A stretch of DNA of 64,000 nucleotides from Acidimicrobiia bacterium. GTDB lineage: Bacteria > Actinomycetota > Acidimicrobiia > Spongiisociales > ZC4RG35. The stretch covers positions 62,001 to 126,000 of the forward strand of contig PKRG01000001.1 of assembly GCA_017577575.1 (NCBI GenBank), written 5' to 3'. The notes beneath the pieces are model-generated. The model was not told where the DNA came from and searched no databases. It saw nothing but the letters and a program-made list of their open reading frames with translations. The translations under genes and the position numbers were made by a program. Shown here in pieces: positions 62,876-64,000 of the stretch; position 1 is the first letter of the stretch, and the number at the start of each line of letters is the position of its first letter.

Positions 62876-64000
62876 TCAGCCCGCCACGCTCTCGGCCTCG
62901 GACGATGCCTGCCCCTGTTGGGTGAGGTAGTCGGGGCGGAGCTTGGGGAACACCATCCCGAACACGAACGTGGCGGCGACGAGGACCGCCGCCCAGATCC
63001 ACACCAGGGCCGGGCCCGCCTCGGACATGAACCCGGTGACGATGCCCACCCAGGCGAAGTCGGCGTCACCGAACGTGGTGTTGGCGAAGCCCAGCTCGCC
63101 CATGTACTGCAACAGGAAGGCAGGCAGGAACGTGATCAGCACGCCGTTGACGAACCCGCCGGCGGCCGCCCCCCAGCGGCCCCCCATGGCGTTTCCGAAC
63201 ACGCCGGCGCCGCCGCCGGTGAAGAAGTGGGGGACCATGCCGGGGATGATGAGCGCCAGCCCCAGCGGGCCGAGGAAGATCATCGACACCAAGCCGCCCA
63301 GCACCGAGGTGGCGAAGCCGATGATCACGGCGGTGGGGGCGTAGGGAAAGACGATCGGCACGTCGAGGGCGGGCACCGCGTTGGGGATGAGCCTGCTCGA
63401 GATGCCCTCGAACGCCGGGACGATCTCGCCGATGATCATCCGCACGCCGACGAGGATGATCCACACGCCGGCTGCGAACGTGAGGGCCTGGACGATGGCG
63501 AACACCCAGGGGTTCGCCCCGCCCGCCAGCTCGGTCACGACAGCCGGCCCGGCGAGGATGGCGAAGATCAGGTAGACGATCAGCATCGCCACCGCGGTGG
63601 ACACGAGGCTGTCCCGGAAGAAGCTCAGGCTGCGGGGGACCTGGAAGTCCTCGGTCGACTTCTCCGGGTCGCCGACCTTCGAGCCCACCAAGCCGGCGGC
63701 GCAGTAGGCGAGGGTCCCGAAATGTCCCATGGCGATCTCCTCGCCGCCGGTGATGCGACGCATGAACGGCATGGCGATCGCCGGCATCAGCACCATGACC
63801 GAACCGGTGATCAGCGCACCGGTGATAAGCAGTTGCCAGCCCTCCATGCCGGTGACTCCGATCGTCACCGCGGTCAGAGCGGCCATGAAGAAGACGTGGT
63901 GTCCGGTGAGGAACACGTAGCGGAGCCGGGTGAGGCGGGCGAGGACCAGGTTCACCACGAAGGCCAGGCCCATGATGCCGGCGGTCTCGGCCCCGAAGTC
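62876..64000 (-). CDS. ulaA: Ascorbate-type PTS EIIC (UlaA/SgaT), 5' end outside window
   Basis: Membrane transporter of the ascorbate PTS superfamily; at least 374 aa are visible and the frame stays open to the right edge. Segments: FLTGHHVFFMAALTAV, GGEEIAMGHFGTLAY, VGVRMIIGEIVPAFEGIS, FPYAPTAVIIGF and HFFTGGGAGVFGNAMGG, all typical of UlaA. About ten helices. Partner EIIA and EIIB genes may lie to the right. Substrate could be ascorbate or another pentose-like sugar acid. Confidence 0.92.
   Translation of the reverse strand, partial: DFGAETAGIMGLAFVVNLVLARLTRLRYVFLTGHHVFFMAALTAVTIGVTGMEGWQLLITGALITGSVMVLMPAIAMPFMRRITGGEEIAMGHFGTLAYCAAGLVGSKVGDPEKSTEDFQVPRSLSFFRDSLVSTAVAMLIVYLIFAILAGPAVVTELAGGANPWVFAIVQALTFAAGVWIILVGVRMIIGEIVPAFEGISSRLIPNAVPALDVPIVFPYAPTAVIIGFATSVLGGLVSMIFLGPLGLALIIPGMVPHFFTGGGAGVFGNAMGGRWGAAAGGFVNGVLITFLPAFLLQYMGELGFANTTFGDADFAWVGIVTGFMSEAGPALVWIWAAVLVAATFVFGMVFPKLRPDYLTQQGQASSEAESVAG

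Overview
The window is GC-rich chromosomal DNA from a bacterium, most plausibly a deep-branching actinobacterium of the Acidimicrobiia type. Supporting evidence: a MshA-type (mycothiol pathway) glycosyltransferase, an RsiG-like anti-sigma factor, a group 2 truncated haemoglobin, a B12-dependent class II ribonucleotide reductase, strong G/C bias at third codon positions, and many genes with a TANNNT -10 box only 6-11 nt before the start codon, which implies leaderless transcription. The class-level placement is inference. No rRNA, tRNA or CRISPR array was found.

Layout. 1-2.6 kb: nuoA, nuoB and partial nuoC behind a geranylgeranyl-reductase-family flavoprotein (quinone side chain). 2.7-6.3 kb: phosphoribosyltransferase plus Rex, a SnoaL-like protein with an aldo/keto reductase, and an XRE/MmyB regulator. 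6.3-15.0 kb: a respiratory island. Leftward it encodes a membrane protein, a 2[4Fe-4S] ferredoxin, split cytochrome b (b6-like plus subunit IV), a Rieske protein, a dihaem cytochrome c and a small membrane protein. Rightward it encodes a haem-copper-oxidase-like protein that appears to lack all metal ligands, plus a monohaem cytochrome c. The cytochrome c and subunit IV share an N-terminal motif. 15-20 kb: glutaredoxin-like protein, a fused inositol-phosphate cytidylyltransferase/DIPP synthase, a cyclase-family enzyme, a SAM hydroxide adenosyltransferase and a bacterial Clp1-like polynucleotide kinase. 20-26.6 kb: YbjN, MshA, a GNAT/FemAB-like protein, asparaginase and RsiG in one leftward operon, then an M23 peptidase and a MoaD-CdsA-like fusion. 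26.6-34.6 kb: small metabolic genes, GlbO and a divergent zinc-uptake locus (zur-znuC / znuA-znuB) around a Zur box. 34.7-38.4 kb: nrdJ behind a sigma70 promoter and two NrdR boxes. 38.5-41.4 kb: an SLH/RCC1 surface protein with a frameshift at a C5 tract, followed by an IS256-family element.

41.5-64 kb: a VWA lipoprotein, a two-component system, an NmrA reductase divergent from an XRE-cupin regulator with twin operators, a Dph6-like ATPase, a GlcNAc/glucose-type PTS with split EIIB, EIIA and EIIC, a second XRE-cupin regulator with a palindromic operator ahead of an oligopeptide ABC transporter and a DUF1028 protein, assorted enzymes, and a partial UlaA-type PTS transporter running off the right edge.

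The genes form a respiratory core (complex I, quinone modification, bc-like complex, Rex redox sensing), inositol-derived metabolites (MshA and DIPP synthase both use inositol-1-phosphate), metal and nucleotide homeostasis, and nutrient import. Operon-internal genes usually overlap as ATGA or GTGA or carry Shine-Dalgarno sequences, whereas many first genes look leaderless.
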